Source: JBBDYD01 sp040901865 (GTDB lineage: Bacteria; Bacteroidota; Ignavibacteria; UBA10030). Taken from it: a stretch of 23,895 bases of DNA. The translations under genes were made by a program, and so were the position numbers. Below, one piece after another: positions 1 through 7,386 of this stretch. Under the pieces are notes generated by a model. The model was not told the origin of the DNA. It was given only the letters and a program-made list of their open reading frames with translations, and did no database searches. How positions within the stretch are numbered: position 1 is the first letter of the stretch; each line of letters opens with the position of its first letter. The stretch covers positions 1-23,895 of the forward strand of contig JBBDYD010000123.1 of NCBI GenBank assembly GCA_040901865.1, read 5' to 3'.

Positions 1-52
1 AAACCTGCATAGGGGGTAACCTCTATCGAGGGTTCGAATCCCTCCCTCTCCG
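1..52 (+). tRNA. tRNA-Ser, 3' part (5' end outside window)
   Basis: Only the end of the gene is present. From left to right are the 3' strand of an anticodon stem, a long variable arm folding into a 7-bp stem (positions about 9-25, loop GTAA, one G-T pair), the T arm (28-44, with TTCGAAT loop) and the 3' acceptor strand CCTCTCC (45-51) followed by discriminator G52. A long variable arm with G73 fits tRNA-Ser; tRNA-Leu normally has A73. The bases just before the stem suggest an anticodon ending in A, so a UCN reader, but the anticodon itself is not fully visible. CCA is not encoded. Confidence 0.8.
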
Positions 53-103
53 CAAGAGTGCGGCGAAATTCAATTCAGAATGAATCCTGCAATGACCTGT
101 GAG

Positions 104-126
104 GGCGACAACGTGTCGCCTTTTTT
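104..126 (+). terminator. Intrinsic terminator between tRNA-Ser and gltX
   Basis: A perfect 7-bp stem, GGCGACA (104-110) with TGTCGCC (114-120), has a 3-base loop and is followed by six T (121-126). It ends only 21 bases before the gltX start codon. It most simply ends the tRNA-Ser transcript. If gltX is transcribed from further upstream, it would also act as an attenuator. Confidence 0.85.
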
Positions 127-147
127 ATTCCGCTGAAGAGAAATCCA

Positions 148-1590
148 ATGCCCCAGCCAACCCGCGTCCGTTTTGCACCGAGTCCAACAGGATTCCTCCA
201 TGTTGGCGGGCTGCGGACCGCCCTCTACAATTTCTTGTTCGCACGGCACAATTCCGGTCAATTTATCCTGCGCATTGAGGACACAGATCAATCCCGAAAA
301 GTCGAAGGTGCGGTTGAGAACCTTATCGAAACCCTTCGCTGGGCGGGCATCGATTTCGACGAAGGCCCGGGAAGAACTGGAGACTTCGGGCCTTATACAC
401 AATCGGAACGTCTCCCGATATACCATGAACATGTCAATCGACTCGTGTCTGGGGGGCATGCGTACTATTGCTTTTGCACACCCGAACGCCTTGACCAGGT
501 CCGGAAACAACAGCAGGCCATGAAACTCCCACCCGCGTACGACCGGCATTGCCGCGATCTTCCGCGCGAAGAGTCTGAAAAACGCCACCGGGAAGGCGAA
601 TCGGGTGTCATTCGCATGAAAGTGCCCATTGGCGGGGAAATGACGTTCGAAGATATCATCAGGGGGAATGTTACGATTGCACATAAGGTCCTTGACGATC
701 AGGTCCTTCTCAAATCCGACGGATTTCCCACGTATCACCTTGCGGTGGTGGTGGATGATCACCTGATGAAGATCAGTCACGTGATTCGCGGAGAGGAATG
801 GCTTCCGAGTACCCCGAAACATATCATGCTGTACAAGTACTTTGGATGGGAAGTTCCGCAGTTTGCACATCTTCCGCTCCTGTTGAATCCTGACCGCTCG
901 AAACTGAGCAAACGGCAGGGGGATGTGGCGGTGGAGGATTATCGGAAGAAGGGATACCTGCGAGAGGCGATCGTGAATTTTATCGCTTTTCTCGGATGGA
1001 ATCCCGGTGACGAGAGGGAATTGTTTACTCTTGATGACCTCATCAGAGATTTTACACTCGAGCGCGTGGGCAAATCCGGCGCTGTGTTTAATGTCGAGAA
1101 ACTGAATTGGCTGAACCAACAGCATCTTCGCCTCAAACCTGAAAAAGAAATCTCCGCGCTTCTCAAACCCCTGCTAGCGGAAGCGGGGGTTCCGGAGCAA
1201 TCGGAGCCTTATCTTCTCTCGGTTATCGCACTGATGAAGGAACGCGTCACGGTCATTCCTGATTTTGTCGACTTTGCGGGATATTTCTTCAGCGATCCGA
1301 CTGAATATGATGAGAAAGGAAAACAGAAACATTGGAACGAGGGCTCGAAAAAAGCGCTCGTTGCCCTTGCGGATCGGCTCGCCTTGGTTGCATCATTTAC
1401 GACCCAATCAATTGAGGAGGTCCTCCGCATACTTGCAGAGGAATTGAACGTGAGTGCCGGAAAACTCATTCATCCCACCCGCCTCGCACTTTCCGGCAGG
1501 GTTGTCGGACCCGGCCTCTTTGAAATGATGGAACTGCTCGGCAAAGACACCGTAGTTCGACGGCTTCGTCGTGCAATGGAACTGATGTAG
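148..1590 (+). CDS. gltX: Glutamate--tRNA ligase (GluRS)
   Basis: Class I aminoacyl-tRNA synthetase that charges tRNA-Glu with glutamate in the cytoplasm. The 480-residue product has the usual length. The HIGH-type signature is GFLHVG (residues 15-20) after PSPT, and the KMSKS-type loop is KLSKR (252-256). A C-x-C...Y-x3-C pattern (C108, C110, Y131, C135) in the connecting region looks like the GluRS zinc site. The C-terminal third is the helical anticodon-binding domain. The ATG start gives the expected short lead-in before the catalytic domain, with a purine-rich GAAGAGA upstream. The start lies 21 bases after a strong terminator and no promoter was recognised in that gap, so its transcription source is unclear. 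It cannot be told from sequence alone whether the enzyme also charges tRNA-Gln. Confidence 0.97.
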   Translation: MPQPTRVRFAPSPTGFLHVGGLRTALYNFLFARHNSGQFILRIEDTDQSRKVEGAVENLIETLRWAGIDFDEGPGRTGDFGPYTQSERLPIYHEHVNRLVSGGHAYYCFCTPERLDQVRKQQQAMKLPPAYDRHCRDLPREESEKRHREGESGVIRMKVPIGGEMTFEDIIRGNVTIAHKVLDDQVLLKSDGFPTYHLAVVVDDHLMKISHVIRGEEWLPSTPKHIMLYKYFGWEVPQFAHLPLLLNPDRSKLSKRQGDVAVEDYRKKGYLREAIVNFIAFLGWNPGDERELFTLDDLIRDFTLERVGKSGAVFNVEKLNWLNQQHLRLKPEKEISALLKPLLAEAGVPEQSEPYLLSVIALMKERVTVIPDFVDFAGYFFSDPTEYDEKGKQKHWNEGSKKALVALADRLALVASFTTQSIEEVLRILAEELNVSAGKLIHPTRLALSGRVVGPGLFEMMELLGKDTVVRRLRRAMELM

Positions 1591-1621
1591 TTGCCTTTCC
1601 GCACTTCCTTCGATATATTTT
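1591..1621 (+). promoter_or_regulatory. Candidate promoter of the folB operon
   Basis: TTGCCT (1591-1596), 17 bases, then TATATTTT (1614-1621). The -35-like box starts on the first base after the gltX stop codon. The layout (TTG, 20 bases, TATATT) is the same as upstream of asnS, tonB and tRNA-Gly. The folB start lies about 45 bases downstream. Confidence 0.6.
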
Positions 1622-1667
1622 GTCATGATCACATTGTCGATTGCTTCCTGAGAGAACAGGACTAACT

Positions 1668-2060
1668 ATGGCTGGCCGGTCAAGCCCCCCCCTGGATACT
1701 ATTCGCCTGAATAATGCCGTATTCTATGCTTACCACGGCGTTCTTTCAGACGAGCAAAAACTCGGCGGAAAATTCGAAGTGGATGTTGAGCTTCGATGCG
1801 ATCTGCGAAAGGGAACTACATCCGATAACCTCCGTGACACGGTGGACTATGAGCAGGTATACGATTGCATTCGGTTATCAGTGTTCGGGAAGAAGTACTT
1901 CTTGCTGGAAGGGCTCGGTGGAGCCATCATCCGGGGAATTCTGAAGAAGTTCAGTAAAGTGCAGGTCGTGACCGTTCGGGTAAGGAAGCCAAACGCTCCG
2001 GTAAAAGGTGTGATCGACACAGTGGAGGTGGAGATGACGCGAACGCGGAGGCAGTCGTGA
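1668..2060 (+). CDS. folB: Dihydroneopterin aldolase
   Basis: Cytoplasmic folate-pathway enzyme that cleaves 7,8-dihydroneopterin to 6-hydroxymethyl-dihydropterin and glycolaldehyde. The 130-residue product matches the compact FolB/T-fold family. HGVLSDEQKLGGKFEVDVEL (about residues 23-42) is the family hallmark and contains the probable substrate-binding Glu29; DTVDYEQVY contains the conserved Tyr61; the RVRKPNAP segment supplies the conserved lysine. A TTG nine codons upstream (1641) is also open, but the ATG at 1668 has an AGG-containing ribosome site and gives a normal N terminus, so it is preferred. The stop overlaps the GTG start of folK by 4 bases, so the two are translationally coupled consecutive steps of folate synthesis. 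Confidence 0.93.
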   Translation: MAGRSSPPLDTIRLNNAVFYAYHGVLSDEQKLGGKFEVDVELRCDLRKGTTSDNLRDTVDYEQVYDCIRLSVFGKKYFLLEGLGGAIIRGILKKFSKVQVVTVRVRKPNAPVKGVIDTVEVEMTRTRRQS

Positions 2061-2563
2061 GTCAAGTGTTTCTTGGCTTTGGATCCAACAAAGGCGACAG
2101 ATTCGGTTACCTTCGCCTGGCCGTTGATTCTGTCAACAGCATCCCCGGAGTGGCTATAAAAGCCGTTTCCAGTGTGTATGAAACCGAACCCCGCGGTGTG
2201 GAAGGTCAATCGGACTTTCTTAACGCCGCCGTCCTTGCAGAAAGTGCTCTCTCGGCAGAGGAGCTGGCAGTGTCATTGAAAAGTCTCGAACTCTCCCTGG
2301 GTCGAACGGCGTCTGAACGATGGGGCCCGCGTGAGATCGATATTGATTTGCTCCTCTTTGACGGCCTTGTCCTCGACTCGGCCCGGTTGGTTATTCCGCA
2401 CCCCGAAATGCACAAACGCAGATTTGTGCTGGAACCGTTGAGGGAATTGGCCCCGGACTTTGTACACCCTCGCCTCAAGACTTCCATTGCAGACCTGTAC
2501 AGACAGTGCCCTGACAAGGGATGGGTGAAGAAGACTTCCATGAAATTGACGCGATCGGAGTAA
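2057..2563 (+). CDS. folK: 2-amino-4-hydroxy-6-hydroxymethyldihydropteridine pyrophosphokinase (HPPK)
   Basis: Transfers pyrophosphate from ATP to 6-hydroxymethyl-dihydropterin, the step after FolB in folate synthesis. The 168-residue product has the HPPK landmarks in order: FLGFGSNKGDR at the N terminus, FLNAAVLAES, then GPREIDIDLLLFDG with the Mg-binding pair D95/D97 (the same numbers as in E. coli FolK), and IPHPEMHKRRFVLEPL near the C terminus. The start is GTG at 2057, overlapping the folB stop; this start gives the canonical N terminus directly before the first beta strand. A deoxynucleoside kinase gene follows at once, a neighbour often seen (sometimes fused) in Bacteroidota and relatives. 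Confidence 0.96.
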   Translation: MSQVFLGFGSNKGDRFGYLRLAVDSVNSIPGVAIKAVSSVYETEPRGVEGQSDFLNAAVLAESALSAEELAVSLKSLELSLGRTASERWGPREIDIDLLLFDGLVLDSARLVIPHPEMHKRRFVLEPLRELAPDFVHPRLKTSIADLYRQCPDKGWVKKTSMKLTRSE

Positions 2564-2566
2564 TGC

Positions 2567-3226
2567 TTGCAAATTGCCAGCAGGGAAATCAGACACATTG
2601 CCATTGAGGGGGTCATCGGCGCCGGGAAAACCACGCTTGCGAGAATGCTCGCGGAACGGCTCAGCGGGCGACTCGTTCTCGAACGGTTCGATGAAAACCC
2701 CTTTCTTGCCAAGTTTTATGAAGACCAGGACCACTACGCGTTTCAAACCCAGATTTTTTTTCTCCTAAGCCGTTACAAACAGCAACAAGAGTTGTTCCAG
2801 ACTGATTTGTTTCATAATTATGTTGTGTCGGATTATATTTTCGACAAGGACAAGATATTTGCCTATTTGACACTTCAGGACGATGAGTTGAAGCTCTACG
2901 AAGCAGTCCTGGGAGCGATCGAGAAAAACATCCCTGTTCCCGACCTCGTCGTCTATCTGCAGTCGAGTGTTGACCGGCTGATGACCAATATCAGGTATCG
3001 TGCCCGCAAATACGAAGAAAACATGTCGGAGGAGTATATCAGGGAATTGAACGAGGCGTATAACTATTTCTTCTTCCGTTATAAATCGTCTCCGTTGCTG
3101 ATTGTCAAGGCAACCGATATCGATTTTGTTAATAATGAGAAGGATTTCGAAGATCTACTGCAACAAATCCTGCGGCCAAACCGCGCTCCTGTTGAGTACT
3201 ACAGCCCCCTGGGCAAAGGACGGTAG
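2567..3226 (+). CDS. Deoxynucleoside kinase (dNK family)
   Basis: Salvage enzyme that phosphorylates deoxyribonucleosides with ATP; cytoplasmic. The 219-residue protein has a P-loop, G15-VIGAGKT-T23, preceded by IAIEG. A substrate-side region VVSDYIFDKDKIFAYLTL (the usual place of the D/ERS-like motif) follows, then the lid with RYRARKYEENMSEEYIRELNEAYNYFF, typical of the deoxyadenosine/deoxyguanosine kinase branch. The preferred nucleoside cannot be read from sequence. The start is TTG at 2567, three bases after the folK stop, with GGAG six bases upstream; no in-frame ATG precedes the P-loop. It is part of the folB-folK operon and links folate and deoxynucleotide supply. Confidence 0.9.
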   Translation: MQIASREIRHIAIEGVIGAGKTTLARMLAERLSGRLVLERFDENPFLAKFYEDQDHYAFQTQIFFLLSRYKQQQELFQTDLFHNYVVSDYIFDKDKIFAYLTLQDDELKLYEAVLGAIEKNIPVPDLVVYLQSSVDRLMTNIRYRARKYEENMSEEYIRELNEAYNYFFFRYKSSPLLIVKATDIDFVNNEKDFEDLLQQILRPNRAPVEYYSPLGKGR

Positions 3227-3228
3227 CG

Positions 3229-3438
3229 TTGTTGCTTCGTATTCTTCTGTGGTCCGTCATCGTTTTTTTCCTCATCCGCTTTTTGTGGAGGATCATTGCC
3301 TCAGTACTGGGGAAGTCATCAGACGAGAGCGGCCCGGCCCAGCCTCCCCCCGGACAACCATCCTCAAAATCACCCGCGACATTTAGAGACATTCAGGAGG
3401 CCAAATTCAAGGATCTTCCCAGCGATGAGAATCGATAA
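3229..3438 (+). CDS. Small membrane protein, DUF4834-like
   Basis: A 69-residue product with one strongly hydrophobic helix (about residues 4-27), a Ser/Pro-rich stretch (29-50) and a charged tail ending IQEAKFKDLPSDENR. This plan, a membrane anchor plus a Pro-rich linker plus a short acidic/basic tail with an I-x-x-A-x-F motif, resembles the DUF4834 proteins of Bacteroidota, whose function is unknown to me. The start is TTG at 3229, two bases after the kinase stop; TTG at 3232 is an alternative. It lies in the same direction with no room for a promoter, so it is probably the last gene of the folB operon. It is followed by 111 bases that hold the asnS promoter. Confidence 0.6.
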   Translation: MLLRILLWSVIVFFLIRFLWRIIASVLGKSSDESGPAQPPPGQPSSKSPATFRDIQEAKFKDLPSDENR

Positions 3439-3481
3439 TCACCTCCAAACACTGAGTAACACGACCGCCGCCCGTTTTTGC

Positions 3482-3512
3482 TTGGACATCAGGCGAATTG
3501 TTGATATATTCT
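3482..3512 (+). promoter_or_regulatory. Candidate asnS promoter
   Basis: TTGGAC (3482-3487), 17 bases, TATATT (3505-3510). It is the only such pair in the 111-base gap before asnS and has the same 20-base TTG-to-TATATT spacing as the other candidate promoters in the window. The ATG is 39 bases after the box. Confidence 0.6.
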
Positions 3513-3549
3513 TAGCGTTTTCTCACCCTTGAATACCTGTTATACACGA

Positions 3550-4845
3550 ATGTCGAGCTCGTACGTAGAGGACCTTCATCAAAAGATCGGCAAGGAAGTC
3601 CTTCTTCAGGGATGGCTGTATAATAAGCGATCGAGCGGCAAGGTCCGGTTTCTCCTTTTGCGCGATGGTACCGGGGTAGTCCAGTGCGTCATGGCAAAGG
3701 GCGCCGTTCCGGACGATGTGTTCGGCAGATTTGACGAGTTGACTCAGGAATCCTCGTTTGCCGTCAAAGGAACCGTCCGGAAGGACGATCGTGCGCCCCG
3801 GGGGGTCGAGGTCGATGTCACCAGCCTTGAGATTTATCAGATCGCCAGCGAATACCCGATTACCCCTAAAGACCACGGAGTGGAGTTCCTTGTTGATCGT
3901 CGTCATCTCTGGCTCCGCTCTTCCCGTCAACACGCAATTATGCGAGTCCGCCACCGGATCATCAAGGCCATCCGGGATTTCTTTGACGGCAGGGGCTTCA
4001 CCCTCATCGATTCCCCCATCCTGACTCCCGCGGCATGCGAGGGCACATCCACTCTTTTTGAAACTAATTACTTCGATCTCGGTAAGGCGTATCTAACGCA
4101 ATCCGGACAACTCTACGCCGAGGCGGGTGCCATGGCATTTGGCAAAGTCTACTGCTTCGGACCGACCTTCAGGGCCGAGAAATCCAAGACCCGCAGGCAC
4201 CTGACGGAGTTCTGGATGGTCGAACCAGAAGTCGCTTTCTGCGATTTGAACCAGGATATGGATCTTGCCGAGGAATTCCTCGAATACATCGTTGAATGTG
4301 TTCTCAAGGACAGGTCAGAGGAGCTGAAGACGCTGGAGCGAAACACGAAGTTTCTCGAGAACGTGAAACGCCCGTTGCCGAGAATTTCCTATGACGAGGC
4401 GGTCTCGATTCTCAAGACGCACGGATCTCCTTTCGAATGGGGGAACGATTTCGGGGGTACGGATGAAACGATCATTTCGGAACAGTTCGATCGCCCCGTC
4501 ATGGTTCACCGGTATCCCGCTGCGATCAAGGCGTTCTATATGAAACGGGATCCGGAAAACCCGAAGCTGGCACTCGCCGTGGATGTCCTTGCCCCCGAAG
4601 GATACGGGGAAGTGATCGGCGGAAGTCAGCGCGAGGACGATTTTGACGCGCTCCTGAAGCGTCTCCTCGAGCATAACCTACCCCGCGAGGCATTCGAGTG
4701 GTACCTCGATCTGAGGAAATACGGAAGTGTCCCGCATGCGGGATTCGGATTGGGTCTGGAACGAACGGTGGCGTGGATCTGCGGACTGGACCATATCCGG
4801 GAAACGAGCCCATTTCCGCGAATGATCTATCGGATCACGCCTTGA
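3550..4845 (+). CDS. asnS: Asparagine--tRNA ligase (AsnRS)
   Basis: Class IIb synthetase that charges tRNA-Asn with asparagine. The 431-residue product has an N-terminal OB-fold anticodon-binding domain (about 1-110, with GKEVLLQGWLYNKRSSGKVRFLLLRDG) and a class II catalytic domain. Motif 2 is FRAEKSKTRRHLTEFW (from F207) and motif 3 GLGLERTVAW (R405). The AEKSKTRRHL form of motif 2 is characteristic of bacterial AsnRS rather than AspRS. A TTG 21 bases upstream (3529) is in frame, but ATG 3550 matches the usual N terminus and lies a sensible distance after the promoter. No clear Shine-Dalgarno sequence precedes it. The stop is followed directly by the heptamer repeat array. Confidence 0.95.
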   Translation: MSSSYVEDLHQKIGKEVLLQGWLYNKRSSGKVRFLLLRDGTGVVQCVMAKGAVPDDVFGRFDELTQESSFAVKGTVRKDDRAPRGVEVDVTSLEIYQIASEYPITPKDHGVEFLVDRRHLWLRSSRQHAIMRVRHRIIKAIRDFFDGRGFTLIDSPILTPAACEGTSTLFETNYFDLGKAYLTQSGQLYAEAGAMAFGKVYCFGPTFRAEKSKTRRHLTEFWMVEPEVAFCDLNQDMDLAEEFLEYIVECVLKDRSEELKTLERNTKFLENVKRPLPRISYDEAVSILKTHGSPFEWGNDFGGTDETIISEQFDRPVMVHRYPAAIKAFYMKRDPENPKLALAVDVLAPEGYGEVIGGSQREDDFDALLKRLLEHNLPREAFEWYLDLRKYGSVPHAGFGLGLERTVAWICGLDHIRETSPFPRMIYRITP

Positions 4846-4930
4846 GAATTACGAATGTCGAATTGTCAATTTCGAATTAACCACAGGACTCTTGTTATCT
4901 CACAGTTCGCAATTCGCAATTCGACATTCC
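4846..4930 (+). repeat. Inverted pair of heptamer arrays (large hairpin)
   Basis: The left arm is five consecutive 7-base units in exact phase: GAATTAC, GAATGTC, GAATTGT, CAATTTC, GAATTAA (4846-4880), starting on the base after the asnS stop. After a 22-base spacer come three units, CAGTTCG, CAATTCG, CAATTCG (4903-4923), then ACATTCC. The right arm is the reverse complement of the left: 13 bases (4853-4865 against 4917-4929) pair perfectly and the inner part continues imperfectly to about 26 bp. The arrays resemble the interspersed heptamer or miniature repeats of other bacteria. The RNA hairpin could act as a 3'-end or transcript stabiliser for asnS; there is no T tract. Confidence 0.75.
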
Positions 4931-4962
4931 GAAAGCTGTCTGTGTTTTAGACCACTGCCTTC

Positions 4963-6123
4963 ATGCTTAGAGTCCAAAACCTCAGAAAAGAATTTGATAC
5001 GGTGGTAGCCGTTGACGGCGTCTCGTTGGAAGTTCAGCGCGGTGAACTCTTTGGCCTCCTGGGACCCAACGGCGCGGGGAAGACGACCACGATTCGCACC
5101 ATCCTTAATATTATCAAACCGAATCACGGCACAATCACTTTCGATTCGCTCCCTTTTACGCACGAAACATGGAATACCATCGGATATCTCCCCGAGGAAC
5201 GCGGACTCTACCGAAAAAGCAAAATTCTGAACACCATCTTGTATTTTGCGGCCCTGAAGGGAGTCAGCAAAGAGACCGCAAGATCCCGAGCTCTTTCGTG
5301 GCTAGAGCGCTTTGGCCTTCAAGACCGCTTCAACGACAAGGTCGAAGAACTCTCCAAGGGAAATCAACAGAAGGTTCAACTCATTTCTGCCCTGATCCAT
5401 GAACCCAGCCTCCTGGTCCTCGATGAACCGTTCTCCGGACTTGATCCCGTGAACCAGATCCTGCTTAAGGATGTACTGATGGACCTACGGAAGAAGAACG
5501 TCGCGATTATTTTTTCAACACATCAAATGGAACAGGTGGAGAAGATGTGTGATGCCATCTGCCTTATCAACAAAGGCAGAATTGTCCTCGAGGGATCTTT
5601 GAGACACGTGAAGCAACAGTACGGAAAGAATTCCGTTCACCTCGAGTTTGACGGCGATGGTGCTTTTCTTGCAAAACTTCCGCTTGTCAAAAAAGCAAAT
5701 ATCTACCAAAACTATGCGGAACTGGAACTTGTCAATCCGGAACGGCCATCCGACCTTCTGAATCACCTTGACGGTAAGATCTCTCTGAGGAAATTCGAAG
5801 TCGTGGAGCCGTCGCTCAATTCCATTTTCATTGATGTCGTGGGAATTCCCGCCACGCCGCAAGAGGCAGAGTCAAAGGCCTCAACCGCCGGTGGCCGCCG
5901 GTCACGAAAGCCGATGGATAAGGCCCTTCGGAAAGCGCTGATCTCGCTGGGTCTCACCCTGGCGATCACTATCTTCGTTATTCTCACCCGGGTTCAATCG
6001 GATTCCAATGATTGGATGCTGCCGGCCGTTCTCCTTGGCGCAGTCGCGTTCAGCGGATATAAAGTATGGGATGCCTGGCACAAGGTGCGGGAAAGAGAAA
6101 AATCCGGACCGGGGAGCTCATGA
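4963..6123 (+). CDS. natA: NatA-like ABC transporter ATPase with C-terminal membrane extension
   Basis: ATP-binding subunit of an ABC-2 exporter, probably Na+-extruding like NatAB, although substrate cannot be proven. Walker A is GPNGAGKT (34-41); YLPEERGLY replaces the Q-loop region, as in the NatA group; the signature is LSKGNQQKV (130-138); Walker B is LLVLDEP with E155; the switch histidine is H187. A NatA-type regulatory tail runs to about residue 295. It is followed by a linker rich in Ala, Ser and Arg and two predicted membrane helices (about 325-344 and 351-369), an addition not found in the usual soluble NatA of about 250-300 residues. The ATG gives the normal N terminus. The stop overlaps the natB ATG (ATGA). 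No confident promoter was found in the 32 bases after the heptamer hairpin. Confidence 0.85.
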   Translation: MLRVQNLRKEFDTVVAVDGVSLEVQRGELFGLLGPNGAGKTTTIRTILNIIKPNHGTITFDSLPFTHETWNTIGYLPEERGLYRKSKILNTILYFAALKGVSKETARSRALSWLERFGLQDRFNDKVEELSKGNQQKVQLISALIHEPSLLVLDEPFSGLDPVNQILLKDVLMDLRKKNVAIIFSTHQMEQVEKMCDAICLINKGRIVLEGSLRHVKQQYGKNSVHLEFDGDGAFLAKLPLVKKANIYQNYAELELVNPERPSDLLNHLDGKISLRKFEVVEPSLNSIFIDVVGIPATPQEAESKASTAGGRRSRKPMDKALRKALISLGLTLAITIFVILTRVQSDSNDWMLPAVLLGAVAFSGYKVWDAWHKVREREKSGPGSS

Positions 6124-7367
6124 AATTTCTCACCGTCGCCCAATGGGAATTTCTGGAGAAGATCAAATCAAAGGCCTTCCTGTTCTCCCTCGTCATCCTT
6201 CCGGTGATCATGGTTGTGTTTGGCGTGCTGCCGACTTTTCTTGCCAGTCAAACGGAAGAGAAATCGATTGTCATCGGGATCATTGACGAAACGAATCAGA
6301 TTCTGGCCCCTCTCGAAAAACGTTTACGGGAAAAATACCGGCTTGAAAACGGGGAACCGGTCTATGTCTTGCAGAACCTGGCGAGTCTTGGATCCACGGA
6401 TGACGCGCAACGAAGGGAGATCGCGACGCTCATGGTTGCAGAGGACGAAATCGAGGGGTATTTCAGCATCCCGGCAACAGTGTTTGATAGCGGCAAGGTT
6501 GACTACCGGGCGGAAAATGTCGGCAATTTCAGGGTGGTGGAGCGGTTTTCGAGGACGATGGAGGAAATCATCGTCGCAAAGAGATTGTCGGAACGCGGCT
6601 ACGACCCTGAGCTCGTACGAAAGCTGGCAACAGACATTGACATCCGGGCCCTTAAAGTCACCGGCGAAGGAAAGGAGTCAGAATCGGGATTCCTTGAAAC
6701 ATTTTTTAGCGCCTACGTCTTTATCATGATGCTGATGTTCATGGTCATGACATCGGGACAGCTCCTGATTCGCAGCGTCGTCGAAGAAAAATCAAACAGG
6801 GTCATTGAGGTCCTGCTTTCCTCCTGTTCGGCACAGGATCTGATGATCGGAAAGATTTTGGGTTTAAGCGGATTGGGCCTCCTGCAAATCCTGATTTGGG
6901 GAGTGATTGCCCTGGCGATATCTCTGAAGACCGGGTCATCGGTCGTTTCTTCAGAACATATTCTTTTACTCCTTGTTTATTTTATCCTCGGATATCTTAT
7001 GTATTCGGCGATCTTTGTCGGTGCGGGTTCTCCGGTCACCACGGAACAAGAGGCCCAGCAGATAACGACATACGTGAGTTTGACCCTGGTTTTCCCGATC
7101 GTCCTTGCCATGCCGGCGATGCAAAATCCGGACTCCACCCTGATCAAAGTGCTGACGTTCATTCCACTGCTGACCCCCGCCTTTATGCTGATGAGAATCC
7201 CCATCCAAATGCCGCCGACCTGGGAGATTCTTGCGACAATAGGCATGCTTCTGTTCTTTACCGCTTTTTGCATGTGGGCTGCAGGAAAAATATTCAGGAT
7301 CGCCATTCTCGTGTATGGGAAGCGGCCAACGCTGAGGGAGCTGTCACGTTGGATTCGAACCCCGTAA
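6120..7367 (+). CDS. natB: NatB-like ABC-2 permease
   Basis: Membrane subunit partner of the preceding ATPase. The 415-residue protein begins with a cytoplasmic helix and TM1 (about 19-42), followed by a large non-cytoplasmic domain (about 43-190). A cluster of hydrophobic helices follows (from about 195), containing the family segment EEKSNRVIEVLLSSCSAQDL (222-241). This is the architecture of the NatB/YhaP ABC-2 group. The ATG at 6120 overlaps the natA stop and has GGGGAG eight bases upstream; an in-frame ATG at 6066 lies deep inside natA and is rejected. The nuoJ start is 19 bases downstream, so both exporter genes are probably co-transcribed with the complex I genes. Na+ as substrate is inferred from family and context. 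Confidence 0.85.
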   Translation: MKFLTVAQWEFLEKIKSKAFLFSLVILPVIMVVFGVLPTFLASQTEEKSIVIGIIDETNQILAPLEKRLREKYRLENGEPVYVLQNLASLGSTDDAQRREIATLMVAEDEIEGYFSIPATVFDSGKVDYRAENVGNFRVVERFSRTMEEIIVAKRLSERGYDPELVRKLATDIDIRALKVTGEGKESESGFLETFFSAYVFIMMLMFMVMTSGQLLIRSVVEEKSNRVIEVLLSSCSAQDLMIGKILGLSGLGLLQILIWGVIALAISLKTGSSVVSSEHILLLLVYFILGYLMYSAIFVGAGSPVTTEQEAQQITTYVSLTLVFPIVLAMPAMQNPDSTLIKVLTFIPLLTPAFMLMRIPIQMPPTWEILATIGMLLFFTAFCMWAAGKIFRIAILVYGKRPTLRELSRWIRTP

Positions 7368-7386
7368 TCAGAAGGATCATAACATT

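Noticed and set aside
70..1125. A 351-codon open frame on the - strand opposite gltX.
   Set aside because: It lies antisense to a fully conserved gltX, shows no recognisable domain, and contains no plausible promoter or ribosome site; long antisense frames are common in GC-moderate genes with strong codon bias.
4846..4930. The repeated units after asnS considered as a CRISPR array.
   Set aside because: Units are 7 bases, contiguous, without unique spacers of regular length, and no cas genes are present.
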